Shown: positions 1 through 9,622, counted from the first letter of the stretch. The stretch: DNA of 64,000 bases from Rhizobium sp. WSM4643 (GCF_025152745.1 NZ_CP104040.1:2108001-2172000), one strand, 5' to 3'. A program made the numbers and translations. Notes: generated by a model not told the origin, from the sequence alone.

Positions 1-1
1 T

Positions 2-694
2 GCCGATATCGAACGGCTGCGCGCCGGTCTCGGCATCGACACCTGGCTCCTTTTCGGCAATTCCTGGGGCTCGACGCTGGCGCTCGCCTATGCCGAAACT
101 CATCCGGAGCGGGTCGCGGCGATCGTCATCGCAGGCGTGACCACCACCCGCCTCTCGGAAATCGACTGGCTCTATCGGGGCATGGCGCCGCTCTTTCCGG
201 AAGAATGGCACCGTTTCCGTCAGGCGGCTGCCCCCGGAATTGAGGGAGGAGACGAGGACATGGTGGCCGTCTATCATCGTCTCCTCAACGATCCGGATCC
301 GGAAATCCGCCTCAAGGCGGCGCGCGACTGGCATGATTGGGAGGCGGCCTCGATCCTGCTCGCCGATCCCCAAGGCCTGCCGCGCCGCTGGGCCGACCCC
401 ACCTATTTGCTGACGCGCGCCCGCATCATCACCCATTACTTCAGCAACGGCGCCTGGCTTAAGGACAGCCAGCTTTTGATGAACGCCGCGCGGCTTGCCG
501 GCATTCCCGGTATCTTGCTGCAGGGACGGCTCGACATCGAGGCGCCGCTCGTCACCGCCTGGGAACTCGCCCGCGCCTGGCCGCAAAGCGAGCTCAGCAT
601 CCTTCCGCATGCTGCCCATTCCACCGGAAATCCCGATATGAGCGCGGCGATCGTCGCCGCCACCGATCGATTTCGCGATTTTCCTCAAAAATAA
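2..694 (+). CDS. pip: Proline iminopeptidase-like alpha/beta hydrolase, 3' part
   Basis: The reading frame is open from the window edge, so the N-terminus lies outside. It encodes the last 230 residues of an alpha/beta hydrolase that would release N-terminal proline from peptides in the cytoplasm. The nucleophile elbow GNSWGST (nt 59-79) matches the GGSWGST signature of this peptidase family, and is followed by LALAYAETHPERV. The GRLD segment near nt 526 and the HAAHS segment near nt 610 sit where the catalytic Asp and His are expected. An internal ATG at 137 exists, but it would discard the nucleophile, so it is not the start. Assignment to the family is firm; substrate specificity is inferred. 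Confidence 0.8.
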   Translation, partial: ADIERLRAGLGIDTWLLFGNSWGSTLALAYAETHPERVAAIVIAGVTTTRLSEIDWLYRGMAPLFPEEWHRFRQAAAPGIEGGDEDMVAVYHRLLNDPDPEIRLKAARDWHDWEAASILLADPQGLPRRWADPTYLLTRARIITHYFSNGAWLKDSQLLMNAARLAGIPGILLQGRLDIEAPLVTAWELARAWPQSELSILPHAAHSTGNPDMSAAIVAATDRFRDFPQK

Positions 695-1058
695 TTTCCC
701 GTCGGAATCGGCGATCTGAGCGACATTCTGCTTTTGAACCGGTCGAATCGGTCGATTCCGGCGGCGTCGACGGTCGACCGCACGTCGCCGGCCGGCCGCC
801 GGAAGTTATCCGGCTCAACGAAAATCCTTAACATGAGGACGGCAACGCAACCTTTTCGCGGGCGAAAGCCTTGTTGCGTGCATTACAGTTTTAATCGAAT
901 TCGAGACAAATCCGCATCGAATTTTACTCGCATTCAAGTTTGTTTTTAGCCAAGCTTTATTGGTATTTGAATCAACTAAGCCTTTAATTCTATTGCATAA
1001 TTTTCCGTGAGATAAAAACGTCTGTGCCATTGTCACCTCAACTTACGGGGAGACGGCA
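695..1058. other. Intergenic region, no gene seen
   Basis: There is no convincing ORF on either strand. The second half (about 890-1020) is markedly AT-rich for this genome and probably holds the promoter of the following exported protease. I could not place confident -35/-10 boxes. Confidence 0.5.
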
Positions 1059-1664
1059 ATGACAACTGCGAATATCCTGAAAGGCGGCCTTCTGGCTGGT
1101 GCCATCATGATGGCCATGGCGGGTTCGGGACAGGCGATGCCCGCCAGCATGGCCCTGGCAGGCAATGCCAGCCCGCCGATCGGCCATTACGAATTCTGCA
1201 AGGCGAATCCGACGGAATGCGTCGAAGTTGGCGGCGATGCCGGACCGGCCATCCTCACCGAGGATCGCTGGAAGGAAATTCTCAAGGTCAACTACACCGT
1301 CAACTCGACGATCCAGCCGATGACGGACGAGCAGATCTACGGTGTCGAAGAGCACTGGGCGTATCCGCGCACCGTCGGCGATTGCGAGGATTACGCCCTG
1401 CTGAAGCGCAAGATGCTGATCGACGACGGTTTCTCGCCGTCCGATACGCTGATCACCGTCGTGCTGCAGCCGAATGGCGAAGGCCATGCCGTACTGACTG
1501 TTCGCACCGATCACGGCGACTTCATCCTCGACAACATGCGCAACAAGGTGCTGCTGTGGTCGGATACCGAATACACCTATTTGAAGCGCCAGTCCGCCGA
1601 CGATCCGGCCCGCTGGTCGAAGCTTCAGGACGGCCGCGCTGTCGCGGTCGGTAGCGTCAAGTAA
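1059..1664 (+). CDS. Transglutaminase-like cysteine peptidase (BTLCP family), exported
   Basis: The product is 201 residues long. A signal peptide covers about residues 1-26 (hydrophobic LLAGAIMMAMAGSGQA, then cleavage), so it probably works in the periplasm. The bacterial transglutaminase-like cysteine proteinase triad is visible: Cys in GDCEDYALLK (about residue 109), His in GEGHAVLTV and Asp in FILDNM. The ATG is preceded by GGGGAGA at good spacing. Relatives in other proteobacteria are often next to adhesin or secretion genes, and some cleave surface proteins. No such partner is beside this one, so its target is unknown. A strong hairpin terminator follows at 1840. Confidence 0.88.
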   Translation: MTTANILKGGLLAGAIMMAMAGSGQAMPASMALAGNASPPIGHYEFCKANPTECVEVGGDAGPAILTEDRWKEILKVNYTVNSTIQPMTDEQIYGVEEHWAYPRTVGDCEDYALLKRKMLIDDGFSPSDTLITVVLQPNGEGHAVLTVRTDHGDFILDNMRNKVLLWSDTEYTYLKRQSADDPARWSKLQDGRAVAVGSVK

Positions 1665-1680
1665 GAACAGCCTGCCGGCC

Positions 1681-1780
1681 AGAGCATGATGCCGAAAAGT
1701 GTGAGCGGTTTTCGGACGACATCATGCTCAAGAACAGGATTCAGATTTTTCGGCCGAGCGGCCTAAATCATCCTGTTCTA
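1681..1780. repeat. RIME-like mosaic repeat, copy 1 (two palindromes)
   Basis: Two palindromes lie side by side. The first (1681-1729) has outer arms GAGCATGAT/ATCATGCTC and inner arms CCGAAAA/TTTTCGG. The second (1731-1779) has outer arms AGAACAGGAT/ATCCTGTTCT around GGCC-rich inner arms. The same first unit recurs at 22308 (inverted) and 25529. Size and structure fit the Rhizobium intergenic mosaic elements; that name is from memory and unverified. Confidence 0.8.
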
Positions 1781-1839
1781 GTCGGCTGCAGCCTGCGGCC
1801 CGGTCAGTCCCCGCATCCCGTCCCCGACCGGTGCCCAAG

Positions 1840-1877
1840 AGCCGTTCCCGCTGGCCCGGGAACGGCTCGCCCTCTTT
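1840..1877 (+). terminator. Rho-independent terminator
   Basis: Ten-base arms AGCCGTTCCC and GGGAACGGCT (1840-1867) form a strong hairpin followed by a T-rich tail (CTCTTTT). It would end transcripts from the BTLCP gene. Confidence 0.75.
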
Positions 1878-2005
1878 TAAAGCCTTACCTCACCAGTATC
1901 TTAGCGAATTGTTAACCTTGCCGGCTCGATCATGGCGGTGAGATTCATCATCGGCACCGGCGGCTCATGTTCTTCCTGCGGCGGACCGAAACGCGAAGAA
2001 CCGCC

Positions 2006-2776
2006 ATGAGCCATGCCGCGCACAGCGCACCCGACGAGCAGCCGCTTTTTTCCATGGGATTTCTCCTCCGCACGATGGCGGCGATCGCTGTTCTGGCGGT
2101 CCTGACAGTTGTCATCAGCATCGGCGGCCGTTGGTTCGGCCGCCACATCTCGCTTGCCGGCAACACCGACAGCACGGTTGAAATCATGCTGGCCATCGGC
2201 CGCGACACCGTGAAATTCCCCGAGAACGCCATCCGCTTTCCGAGCCAGAGGCATGAAGGCGCCGCCGAACGCGTCGATCTCTACCTCGCCTGGCCTGAGA
2301 TGCAGGGTTACGGCAAGGAAAACCACCTTCGATTCGACGATGTCGCCCAATCCTCCGGGCTGATCTTCCTGCAGGTTACCCAGAGCACCATGTCGCGCGA
2401 CATGTCCGGGCGGCTGGAACCGATCTATTCGCATCTGCTCGAAGGACCGGCCGAGCCCTTCCGCAACCGCCTGACGCTGCATCGTCTTCGCGCCGATGCG
2501 GGTTATGGCGACGAGGTACTGCTGACGGCGCCCGTCGAGGGCGGGCCGAATTACGTCGTGCGCTGCATTTTGCCTTCAGCCCCGGACAAGGCGGCGAGCG
2601 GAGATTGTCAACGCGATATCAAGGTCGGCAGGGATCTCAGCGTTCTCTACCGCTTTTCGAGCAGCCATCTCGACGACTGGGAACATATTGATGCCGCTAT
2701 CCGCACCTTTGTGGAAACGCGTCTTGTGAACCGTTCTGCGACAACACCCTCAAATGCTCCCCGGACAGCGAAATAA
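2006..2776 (+). CDS. Conserved membrane-anchored protein of unknown function
   Basis: The product has 256 residues from the ATG at 2006; an in-frame ATG at 1967 would add 13 residues, and neither has a clear ribosome binding site. One transmembrane helix (about residues 19-40) follows a short cytoplasmic tail. The rest is a roughly 210-residue domain, probably periplasmic. I see no known catalytic motif. The only cysteines in the domain (YVVRCIL and GDCQRD) could form a disulfide. It sits alone on the plus strand, directly upstream of the D,D-carboxypeptidase, which suggests but does not prove an envelope role. I do not recognise the family beyond a Rhizobiales conserved hypothetical. Confidence 0.7.
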   Translation: MSHAAHSAPDEQPLFSMGFLLRTMAAIAVLAVLTVVISIGGRWFGRHISLAGNTDSTVEIMLAIGRDTVKFPENAIRFPSQRHEGAAERVDLYLAWPEMQGYGKENHLRFDDVAQSSGLIFLQVTQSTMSRDMSGRLEPIYSHLLEGPAEPFRNRLTLHRLRADAGYGDEVLLTAPVEGGPNYVVRCILPSAPDKAASGDCQRDIKVGRDLSVLYRFSSSHLDDWEHIDAAIRTFVETRLVNRSATTPSNAPRTAK

Positions 2777-2886
2777 ACGATTCATCATAAACGGATTGGT
2801 AACGCCCAGCCGGTAATTTTAGAAGACGAGCTGTGCGGCGGGAGGTGTGCGGTTCCTGCCAAAATCTGAAATGCCAAATATCTGAA

Positions 2887-4497
2887 ATGCAAGAGAAGAG
2901 TGGAATAGTGTCAAGGTCAGCCTCCTCCGTATCATCGTCCCGATCCGGCAATTTTCTGGCAAAGCTGCTGGCGATCCTTTCGGTGGCCGTCACGATCGTC
3001 CTGGTCGATTCGGTAAATGCCGACGCAGAAGCGGCGAATTCGAAATATGCAGGCATCGTCGTCGACGCCAAGACCGGCAACGTTCTCTACAGCGAGAATG
3101 CCGACCGGCTGCAATACCCCGCCTCCCTGACCAAGATGATGACCATCTACATGACCTTCGAGGCATTGGAGCAGGGCCGCATCCGCCTCGATACGCCCGT
3201 CCCCTTCTCCGCTCATGCGGCAGCCCAGGCGCCAACCAAGCTCGGCGTCCGCGCCGGCGGCACGATCACCGTCGAGCAGGGCATTCTCGGTCTCGTTACC
3301 CTGTCGGCCAATGATGCCGCAACCGCGCTCGGCGAAATGCTGGGCGGCGGCAGCGAGGATCGTTTTGCCCAGCTGATGACCGCCAAGGCGCATGCGCTTG
3401 GCATGACGCGCACCACCTATCGCAACGCCAACGGCCTGCCGAATACGGCGCAGATGACGACGGCGCGCGATCAGGCTCGCCTCGGCATCGCCCTTCGCCA
3501 GCATTTCCCGCAATATTACGGCTATTTCTCCACCCGCGCCTTCACGTTCGGCAGCCGCACGATCCGCAGCCACAACCGCCTGGTCGGTTCGGTGCGCGGC
3601 GTCGACGGCATCAAGACCGGTTACACGCGCGCTGCCGGTTTCAATCTGGTGAGCTCGGTGCAGGTCGACGGCAAGTCGATCGTCGGCGTCGTGCTCGGTG
3701 GCGCCTCGACGCCCGCCCGCGATGCCCAGATGCGCAATCTGATCGCCACCTATCTGCCGAAGGCATCGAGCCGCGGCGGGTCGTCGGCGCTGATTGCCCA
3801 GGCAGCCCCCGCCCCGGCGATGATCGAGACACCCGCTCCGGTCCAGCCGCAGAAGGTCCAGCAGAGAGCTCAGCCGCAAATGGCCCAACAGCAGGTCGCA
3901 AAGACGATCACCGCAGCGCAGCCGCCGATTTCGGCCGCAGCCGCCGATCTCAGCCTGCCGCACAAAGGCCCGCTGCCGGATGCGCGTTATCAGGTCGCCG
4001 AGACCGAGGTTGCCTATGCCGAGACCGCTCAGTCGAAATCCGACAATCCACTGGTAGCCCAGCCGATGCCGGCGCCGACCAAAGTCAAGACCATGACCTT
4101 CAAGCAGCAGGCATCGGTCGCCGGGCCGACGCCGGCGCCCGCCTATATGCCGCCGGAACAGGGCGATACCTCGGTCGATGAGGTCACCACCGCCTCGACC
4201 ACTCCCACTTCTCCCACTTCGACTGGCGCCGTTTCAACCAGCGATGGTCCCAGCGGCTGGGTCGTGCAGGTCGGCGTCTCGCCGAACCGGCAGATGGCCA
4301 TGGATCTCCTGGAGAGCGCCAAGAGCAAGGGCGGCAGAGCGCTGGCCTCGGCGAAGCCCTTCGCGGTCGCCTACGCCGCTGGTGGTGATCAGCTTTACCG
4401 CGCCCGCTTTGGCGGCTTCGACGATCAGCGCGATGCCGTCAACGCCTGCAAGGCCTTGAAGAAGGCCGGCATCAAGTGCTGGGCGGCTGCCCAATGA
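2887..4497 (+). CDS. D-alanyl-D-alanine carboxypeptidase with C-terminal SPOR domain
   Basis: This low-molecular-weight penicillin-binding protein trims the terminal D-Ala of peptidoglycan stem peptides in the periplasm. All three active-site boxes are present: SLTK (about residues 80-83), SAN (about 140-142) and KTG (about 243-245). A hydrophobic segment near residues 24-42 is the export signal or anchor. A Pro/Ala/Gln-rich linker (about 300-450) leads to a C-terminal SPOR domain (about the last 75 residues, starting GWVVQVGVS), which binds denuded glycan at division sites. The start is uncertain: GTG 2833, ATG 2887 and GTG 2908 are all in frame, and I chose the ATG. The SPOR tail makes a septal role likely. 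Confidence 0.9.
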   Translation: MQEKSGIVSRSASSVSSSRSGNFLAKLLAILSVAVTIVLVDSVNADAEAANSKYAGIVVDAKTGNVLYSENADRLQYPASLTKMMTIYMTFEALEQGRIRLDTPVPFSAHAAAQAPTKLGVRAGGTITVEQGILGLVTLSANDAATALGEMLGGGSEDRFAQLMTAKAHALGMTRTTYRNANGLPNTAQMTTARDQARLGIALRQHFPQYYGYFSTRAFTFGSRTIRSHNRLVGSVRGVDGIKTGYTRAAGFNLVSSVQVDGKSIVGVVLGGASTPARDAQMRNLIATYLPKASSRGGSSALIAQAAPAPAMIETPAPVQPQKVQQRAQPQMAQQQVAKTITAAQPPISAAAADLSLPHKGPLPDARYQVAETEVAYAETAQSKSDNPLVAQPMPAPTKVKTMTFKQQASVAGPTPAPAYMPPEQGDTSVDEVTTASTTPTSPTSTGAVSTSDGPSGWVVQVGVSPNRQMAMDLLESAKSKGGRALASAKPFAVAYAAGGDQLYRARFGGFDDQRDAVNACKALKKAGIKCWAAAQ

Positions 4498-4610
4498 GCT
4501 ATTCGATGCTGCCTGCAAGATGGTCGGCGGCATTGGTGACGGCCGGAATCGGTGTTTGCGTTTCCGGCCACCATTCTTGAACTCGATCAGTATTGCGTAC
4601 GGGGAAAACA

Positions 4611-4886
4611 ATGGCGATTAATGAGAACTTTCCAGGAATGCCTTCAGACCGCCGCATGGCGGCCAAGGGGCGCTCATCTCTGCATCCGCTGCACGAGGCG
4701 GCTTTGCGCCTCGCCGAGATTGGCCTGCAACGACCGAAGGCGAAGTCTCCGAAGACCCGGGATCTTATCAATCTGCTGCTGTGCCATGGTGCGCGCGCCT
4801 GGCGCTATTCCCAACCCGAAGCCCGCATCCATCTGCATGTGACATCCCCCGGCGGCAGCGCGCCGGTGCAGCTGCGCCTGCGCTGA
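4611..4886 (+). CDS. Small conserved hypothetical protein
   Basis: The product has 91 residues, starting at an ATG with GGGGAAA just upstream; an in-frame start at 4593 has no better site. It is basic, with a helix-forming middle part (LHEAALRLAEIGLQ, then TRDLINLLLCHGARAWRYS), no signal peptide and no membrane segment. I recognise no domain. A GC-rich hairpin (GCGTGCCC/GGGCACGC, 4900-4920) lies just after the stop and may end the transcript, although it lacks a T run. Confidence 0.5.
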   Translation: MAINENFPGMPSDRRMAAKGRSSLHPLHEAALRLAEIGLQRPKAKSPKTRDLINLLLCHGARAWRYSQPEARIHLHVTSPGGSAPVQLRLR

Positions 4887-4975
4887 GCTGCGGAGTGCCG
4901 CGTGCCCGAACGGGGCACGCCGTCACCTTCAACCCACGCATAAACCTTTCCGGAAGTCGGCTTCGATTTCCGGGA

Positions 4976-5413
4976 TTAGAGCAGACCAAGGTCCGTGAGT
5001 TCGCGGCGAAGATCAGCGGGCATTTCGGCAATGCCGGCGCCAAGACTTGTCAGGTCGCGCGGCACGTCGTCTTCAGTGTAATAACGCCAGCCCTGGAAGG
5101 GACGTTTCGGCTGCACGGCCGTCTCGATGACCTCCGGGCCGAGCATCAGGCGGCAGCGCGAGATGCCCTCGCCGTCCGTGAAGGTCTCGATGCCGAGCAG
5201 CTTCTGCCTGGCCTGCACCTGCCCCTTGATCACCCAGTAGAGCGAGCCGCCGTCAAGCAGTTCCTCCATGCGTTTCGGCGCCATGCGCGTCGTATGCACC
5301 GAATGCGGCTCGAGGCCGGCGGCAATGGCGCGCAGCGAGCGTTCCGCCACCCATTCGCGCAGATCGTCGATCGAGTCGGCGCCGACGCAGAGTTTGATGA
5401 GATGCAATGCCAT
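4976..5413 (-). CDS. DUF1489 family protein
   Basis: The product has 145 residues. The N-terminus MALHLIKLCVGADSIDDL is the typical start of alphaproteobacterial DUF1489 proteins, which favours the ATG at 5413 over the longer frame opening at 5554. The sequence also shows the conserved YWVIKGQVQARQ segment and the aromatic pair GWRYYTEDDVP. No catalytic motif is evident and the function is unknown. It is soluble and probably cytoplasmic. A second-family repeat with a hairpin lies just upstream (5502-5564). Confidence 0.85.
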   Translation of the reverse strand: MALHLIKLCVGADSIDDLREWVAERSLRAIAAGLEPHSVHTTRMAPKRMEELLDGGSLYWVIKGQVQARQKLLGIETFTDGEGISRCRLMLGPEVIETAVQPKRPFQGWRYYTEDDVPRDLTSLGAGIAEMPADLRRELTDLGLL

Positions 5414-5501
5414 GCCGCCGTTGAAATCCTTTTGGCAGCGAGCGTCAAGCACCTCCAGCATAATTTTATTCTTAGACCGGAATCGATCTAAGGATGAAAT
5501 T

Positions 5502-5564
5502 ATGCAGCAGTTCAAAGTGTTACAAGCGTCCTTTGCGCGTCTGAAAGGACGCATGGTGCCGTAA
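5502..5564. repeat. Intergenic hairpin repeat family 2, copy 1
   Basis: The unit begins ATGCAGCAGTTCAAAG and contains the hairpin GCGTCCTTT ... AAAGGACGC (5526-5552), ending GTGCCGTAA. The same arrangement with scattered changes recurs at 22844-22904. It mimics a short ORF (ATG to TAA) but is not coding. Confidence 0.75.
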
Positions 5565-5582
5565 CGTCAGGCGTCCACAAAC

Positions 5583-6986
5583 TCAGCATTCAACGACGTT
5601 GACCGCAAGACCTCCGGTCGAGGTCTCCTTGTATTTCTCGCTCATGTCGTGGCCGGTCTGGCGCATCGTCTCGATACAGGCATCGAGCGGCACGAAATGC
5701 TGGCCGTCGCCCTTGACGGCAAGTGATGCCGCGGTGACCGCCTTGACCGCGCCGAGCGCGTTGCGCTCGATGCAGGGAACCTGCACCAGGCCCGCGACCG
5801 GATCGCAGGTCATGCCGAGATGATGTTCGAGCGCAATCTCGGCAGCGTTTTCGATCTGCTCCGGCGTGCCCCCCATGACGGCGGCAAGGCCCGCGGCGGC
5901 CATCGCCGCAGCCGAGCCGACCTCGCCCTGGCAGCCGACCTCGGCGCCCGAGATTGAGGCATTGTGTTTGATGATGCCGCCGATGGCAGCAGCCGTCAGC
6001 AGGTAGTCGCGGATGCCGTTCTGGTCCCAGTCCTCGTGGAAATGCTCATAGTAGCGGATCGTCGCCGGAATGACGCCGGCCGCTCCGTTGGTCGGCGCCG
6101 TGACGACGCGCCCGCCGGCTGCATTCTCCTCGTTGACGGCCATCGCATAGACGCTCAGCCAATCGTTGGCGAGCAGCGGGTTGACGCGGTTGCTGCGCCA
6201 CTCCTCTTCCAGCTTGTCGTGAATCCTGCGGGCGCGGCGCTTGACGTTCAGGCCGCCGGGCATGATGCCCTCGACTTTGAGGCCGCGCTCGATGCAGGAC
6301 CGCATCGCCTCCCAGATGCGATCGAGCCCCTGATCGAGCTCCTCGCGTGAGCGCTGGCTCTCCTCGTTCGCCCGCTTCATCTGCGCGATCGACAGCCCAG
6401 AGCGCTCCGCCATTTCGAGCATCTGCTTGGCGGTGGAGAACGGATAGGGTACGCGCGTTCCGCCGGCCGCGTTCTTCTTCGCCCGCATCTGTTCCAGTTC
6501 GGTGTCGGTGACGACGAAGCCGCCGCCGACCGAATAATAGATGCGCTTGACGAGCAGCCGACCGTCTCTGTCATAGGCGGAAAAGACCATGCCGTTTGCA
6601 TGGCCGGGCAGCGGCTGTTTCTTGTCGAAGACCAAGTCGGTTTTCGGCTGGAACTGATAGGCGGGATGCCCATCCGGCGTGATGCGGCCTGTGCGCTCCA
6701 CCGTGTCGACGATGCCGTCCATCCGGTCGGGATCGACGCTGTCGGGCGCCTCGCCCATCAACCCGAGAATGACAGCCCTGCCCGTGCCGTGGCCGATGCC
6801 GGTATGGGCGAGCGAGCCGTGCAGGCTGACTTTGATGGCTGTGACCTGTGCGCCCGATGACGGGCGCGGCCATTCGTTCGACAGGATCAGCTCCAAGAAC
6901 CGGTTGGCGGCCGACATCGGACCCATCGTGTGTGAACTCGACGGCCCGACACCGATCTTGAAGACATCGAATACCGAGAGAAACAT
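5583..6986 (-). CDS. sdaA: L-serine ammonia-lyase (L-serine dehydratase), single chain
   Basis: The enzyme converts L-serine to pyruvate and ammonia using a 4Fe-4S cluster, in the cytoplasm. The 467-residue product has the alpha and beta domains fused, as in most proteobacteria. It begins [20 protein letters not shown], the canonical N-terminus; a longer frame opening at 7142 is rejected because the extra 52 residues have no family counterpart. The serine/cluster-binding segments [38 protein letters not shown] and [18 protein letters not shown] are visible, with cysteines placed to hold the cluster. It is monocistronic. With the glycine cleavage genes at 31-36 kb it forms the serine/glycine branch seen in this window. 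Confidence 0.95.
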
Positions 6987-7136
6987 GGGTGCGCCTTCTG
7001 TATATGAGGATGCAAGCTTAAGCGAGGTCGGTTTCGAATCCGTGCAGCACACCGACATCGCATGGAGCCGGTGCGACATTCCGGCTGCCCACTGGAGCGC
7101 CGCGTGTCCCATAAGACGCGCTGGCACTTTGAGTGT

Positions 7137-7186
7137 GCGCATAATCCCTTCCGAAAATCGAATCCGATTTTCGGGGTCATGCGTTA
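7137..7186. repeat. Palindromic intergenic element
   Basis: Perfect 10-base arms CCGAAAATCG (7151-7160) and CGATTTTCGG (7165-7174) are framed by GCGCATAAT on the left and GTCATGCG on the right. It lies in the 349-base gap upstream of sdaA; the rest of that gap holds no gene I can support. It resembles the inner part of the RIME-like element but is a distinct sequence. Confidence 0.7.
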
Positions 7187-7335
7187 AGCCAAGCGGTCCG
7201 CCTTACCAATGACTGCTGCATTCAATGAAGCCTAGGCGGAGGAAGAACTGGTTGCCTTATCTTGACAGTCTGCACCGACTCCCAATGTCCTGCTGACGTC
7301 GATGCTAGAACCTTGCAGATTGGGAGATTGGACAC

Positions 7336-7770
7336 ATGGCGCTCAAACGGATGGACAACGTAGGAATCGTCGTCGAAGACCTCGGAGTGACGATTGATTT
7401 CTTTCGCGAGCTCGGCCTCGAGCTCGAAGGGCGAGCCACGATCGAAGGAGAATGGGCCGGACGTGTCACTGGACTGGGCAATCAGCATGTCGAGATTGCC
7501 ATGATGCGCACACCGGATGGCCATAGCCGGCTCGAGCTCTCCCGCTTCCTCACGCCGCCTGTCGTCGCAGATCACCGCAACGCCCCGGTCAACGCGCTCG
7601 GCTACCTCCGCGTCATGTTCACGGTTGATGACATCAATGAGACGCTTGACAGGCTGCGTAAGCGCGGCGCGCAGCTCGAAGGCGAAGTCGTGGACTATCA
7701 AGACACGTATCGGCTCTGCTACATCCGCGGGCCTGAAGGGCTTCTCATCGGACTGGCCCAAGAACTCTGA
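7336..7770 (+). CDS. VOC (glyoxalase/bleomycin-resistance) family protein
   Basis: The 144-residue product has one vicinal-oxygen-chelate fold built of two beta-alpha-beta-beta-beta modules. The first begins MDNVGIVVEDLGVTIDFFRELG and the second begins at about residue 90 (LRVMFTVDDINETLDRL). Candidate metal ligands are His in GNQHVEIAMM and Glu in YIRGPEGLLIGL, as in metal-dependent members. Many relatives are lyases, isomerases or dioxygenases, and nothing here fixes the substrate. GGGAGA is well placed upstream of the ATG. It stands alone, convergent with the acyltransferase. Confidence 0.85.
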   Translation: MALKRMDNVGIVVEDLGVTIDFFRELGLELEGRATIEGEWAGRVTGLGNQHVEIAMMRTPDGHSRLELSRFLTPPVVADHRNAPVNALGYLRVMFTVDDINETLDRLRKRGAQLEGEVVDYQDTYRLCYIRGPEGLLIGLAQEL

Positions 7771-7808
7771 GCGCAATACGAAGTCAATGACGACGAGCGG
7801 AAACTTCG

Positions 7809-9008
7809 CTATGCGCGAAGCTTCTCGTTGCGATCATCTTGAATGACCGTGCCGTCGGCTCCATCCGGTGGGGTGGACGTCGTCGAGATCTGTCGTTGAT
7901 CGACCATGGTTGACGTTGCCCCGTTCAGCAGGCGTTTTTCGATCTCCTGCAGGTCGAGGATAGCGCGGTTCATTTGGCCAACTGGAGTTTCGCGCCAAAC
8001 CAGACGCGAGCGATTATCCTGCCATAGCTGGATCAGCCACCGTCGGCCTGGAACCTCGATCGTCTCGTGGATGAACCATGCCCCGACCGCCGCAACGAAA
8101 AGCGTCACCATGATGAGCGCCGGTTCCGGCATCAATGCATCAAAAGTCAGACGCGCCAGGAACATGATGGGGACATGGAAAAGATAAAGTGAAAAGCTGA
8201 TCTTTCCGAAAAACCGTACCGGCCCAGCTGCCAGGACACGGGCTGCGATGGGAGGCTGTCGAGCGACGAGCCCGACAATGACGGCCGCGGCCACCGCACT
8301 TTGCAGGCTCCAAAATACCGGGGAAAAGCCGGGTAAGATATGCCGATAAGTGAAAAACACCGCCAGAGCGACGAGCGTTAAAATGCCTGTGAGGGCAGAT
8401 GGAATCCAGCTGTTCCAGTAGGAATGCATCATTCCGGCAAGTGCGCCGAACAGAAAGTAAGGGAGCTTGGAGACGAGCAGGATTCCCGGGCCTGGCAATT
8501 CGACCAGGCCATCCACGACGACGGCCACGGTCAGGCCCACAATCATGCCGCTATAGCGGTGCGGCTGGGCCAAGCAAAGCCACAGGACAGGAAAGAGCAG
8601 ATAGAACTGGATCTCGGGTGGTATCGACCAGAAAACACCACTCGAGCCGAGAAGAAAGATATGACGTACAAAGTCCGTGCCACTAACGATCGGCTGAATA
8701 AAATCCAGATTTTGCATGCTCGACAGCATCGCCACGAGAATGACGGCCGCCAGGTAAACCGGATAGATGCGGGCAAAGCGGCTCACCAGAAAATCCAGCA
8801 CGTTTTCTCTCGTGACCGGCCGTGAGCCGTAGAGATGAGCCATCAGGAAGCCGCTGAGAGCAAAAAATAGACCGACGGCTTCGTCGCCCATCGTCACGAG
8901 ATGCGGAGCTGTGATCGGAAAGATAAGGCCAATATGGGCTCGAACGACCAGAAGCGCAGCGACACCGCGCAGGCCATCGAGACTCGGGATGTAATCCGGC
9001 CGACTCAT
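7809..9008 (-). CDS. Acyltransferase family 3 membrane protein
   Basis: The 399-residue integral membrane protein belongs to the OafA/NodX-type O-acyltransferases, which move acetyl or other acyl groups onto surface polysaccharides or lipids. The N-terminal signature PSLDGLRGVAALLVVRAHIG carries the conserved Arg-His region, followed by FFALSGFLMAHLYG and about nine further hydrophobic segments. The last 60 residues are hydrophilic and unlike the family core. It is a single gene with no sugar-biosynthesis neighbours, so the acceptor cannot be inferred. Confidence 0.88.
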   Translation of the reverse strand: MSRPDYIPSLDGLRGVAALLVVRAHIGLIFPITAPHLVTMGDEAVGLFFALSGFLMAHLYGSRPVTRENVLDFLVSRFARIYPVYLAAVILVAMLSSMQNLDFIQPIVSGTDFVRHIFLLGSSGVFWSIPPEIQFYLLFPVLWLCLAQPHRYSGMIVGLTVAVVVDGLVELPGPGILLVSKLPYFLFGALAGMMHSYWNSWIPSALTGILTLVALAVFFTYRHILPGFSPVFWSLQSAVAAAVIVGLVARQPPIAARVLAAGPVRFFGKISFSLYLFHVPIMFLARLTFDALMPEPALIMVTLFVAAVGAWFIHETIEVPGRRWLIQLWQDNRSRLVWRETPVGQMNRAILDLQEIEKRLLNGATSTMVDQRQISTTSTPPDGADGTVIQDDRNEKLRA

Positions 9009-9172
9009 GGGTCACTTTTGAATTCGGAGTTCAGGTTCAGTCCTGAACAATTGGCCATCACGACTTTACAAGCGGTTAACACGGCGCCCTGCTCGCGCAC
9101 CTCTAGACTGGTGTGGCGCTAGCATGCATCGTCAAGACGGCAAATTGCTTTGGAAAACGGAACCACTTCTCC

Positions 9173-9622
9173 ATGACAGCCACCAACCGCATCGCCCTCT
9201 CCAGCGACCACGCCGCCATTCAGCTCCGGCAGGCCATTGCCGGTCATATCGCGGCGCAAGGCTGGATAGCGGTCGACATCGGACCGACAACGCCGGAGAG
9301 CACACACTATCCTCACCACGGCCAAGCGGCGGCGCGTCTCGTCGCCTCCGGCGATTGCCGGTTTGGCATCATCCTATGCGGCACCGGCCAGGGCATCATG
9401 ATGGCGGCGAACAAGGTAAAGGGCATCCGTTGCGGCGTCTGCGCAGACACATTCTCCGCCCGTATGATCCGCCAGCACAACGATGCCAACATGCTTTCGA
9501 TTGGCGTGCGCGTCGTGGGCGAAGGGCTGGCGCTCGATATCGTCGATGCATTCCTGACCGCTCGTTTCGAGGGCGGCCGGCATGCGACGCGGGTGGGGAT
9601 GATCGAGGCGCGGGAGGGGTAG
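9173..9622 (+). CDS. rpiB: RpiB/LacAB-type sugar-phosphate isomerase
   Basis: The 149-residue product belongs to the ribose-5-phosphate isomerase B family. Visible signatures are the N-terminal SSDHAA (phosphate/ring opening), the catalytic Cys in ILCGTGQGIMMAANKV and the RQHNDANMLSIGVRVVG block. The ATG at 9173 gives the usual family length; the longer frame from 9113 adds unrelated residues. Within the family, members act on ribose-5-P, allose-6-P or tetrose phosphates such as those of erythritol catabolism. The gene is isolated here, so the substrate is open. Confidence 0.85.
   Translation: MTATNRIALSSDHAAIQLRQAIAGHIAAQGWIAVDIGPTTPESTHYPHHGQAAARLVASGDCRFGIILCGTGQGIMMAANKVKGIRCGVCADTFSARMIRQHNDANMLSIGVRVVGEGLALDIVDAFLTARFEGGRHATRVGMIEAREG

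Noticed and set aside
2932..3963. A 343-codon frame antisense to the D,D-carboxypeptidase
   Set aside because: Shadow frame; the plus strand shows SLTK, SAN and KTG in order.
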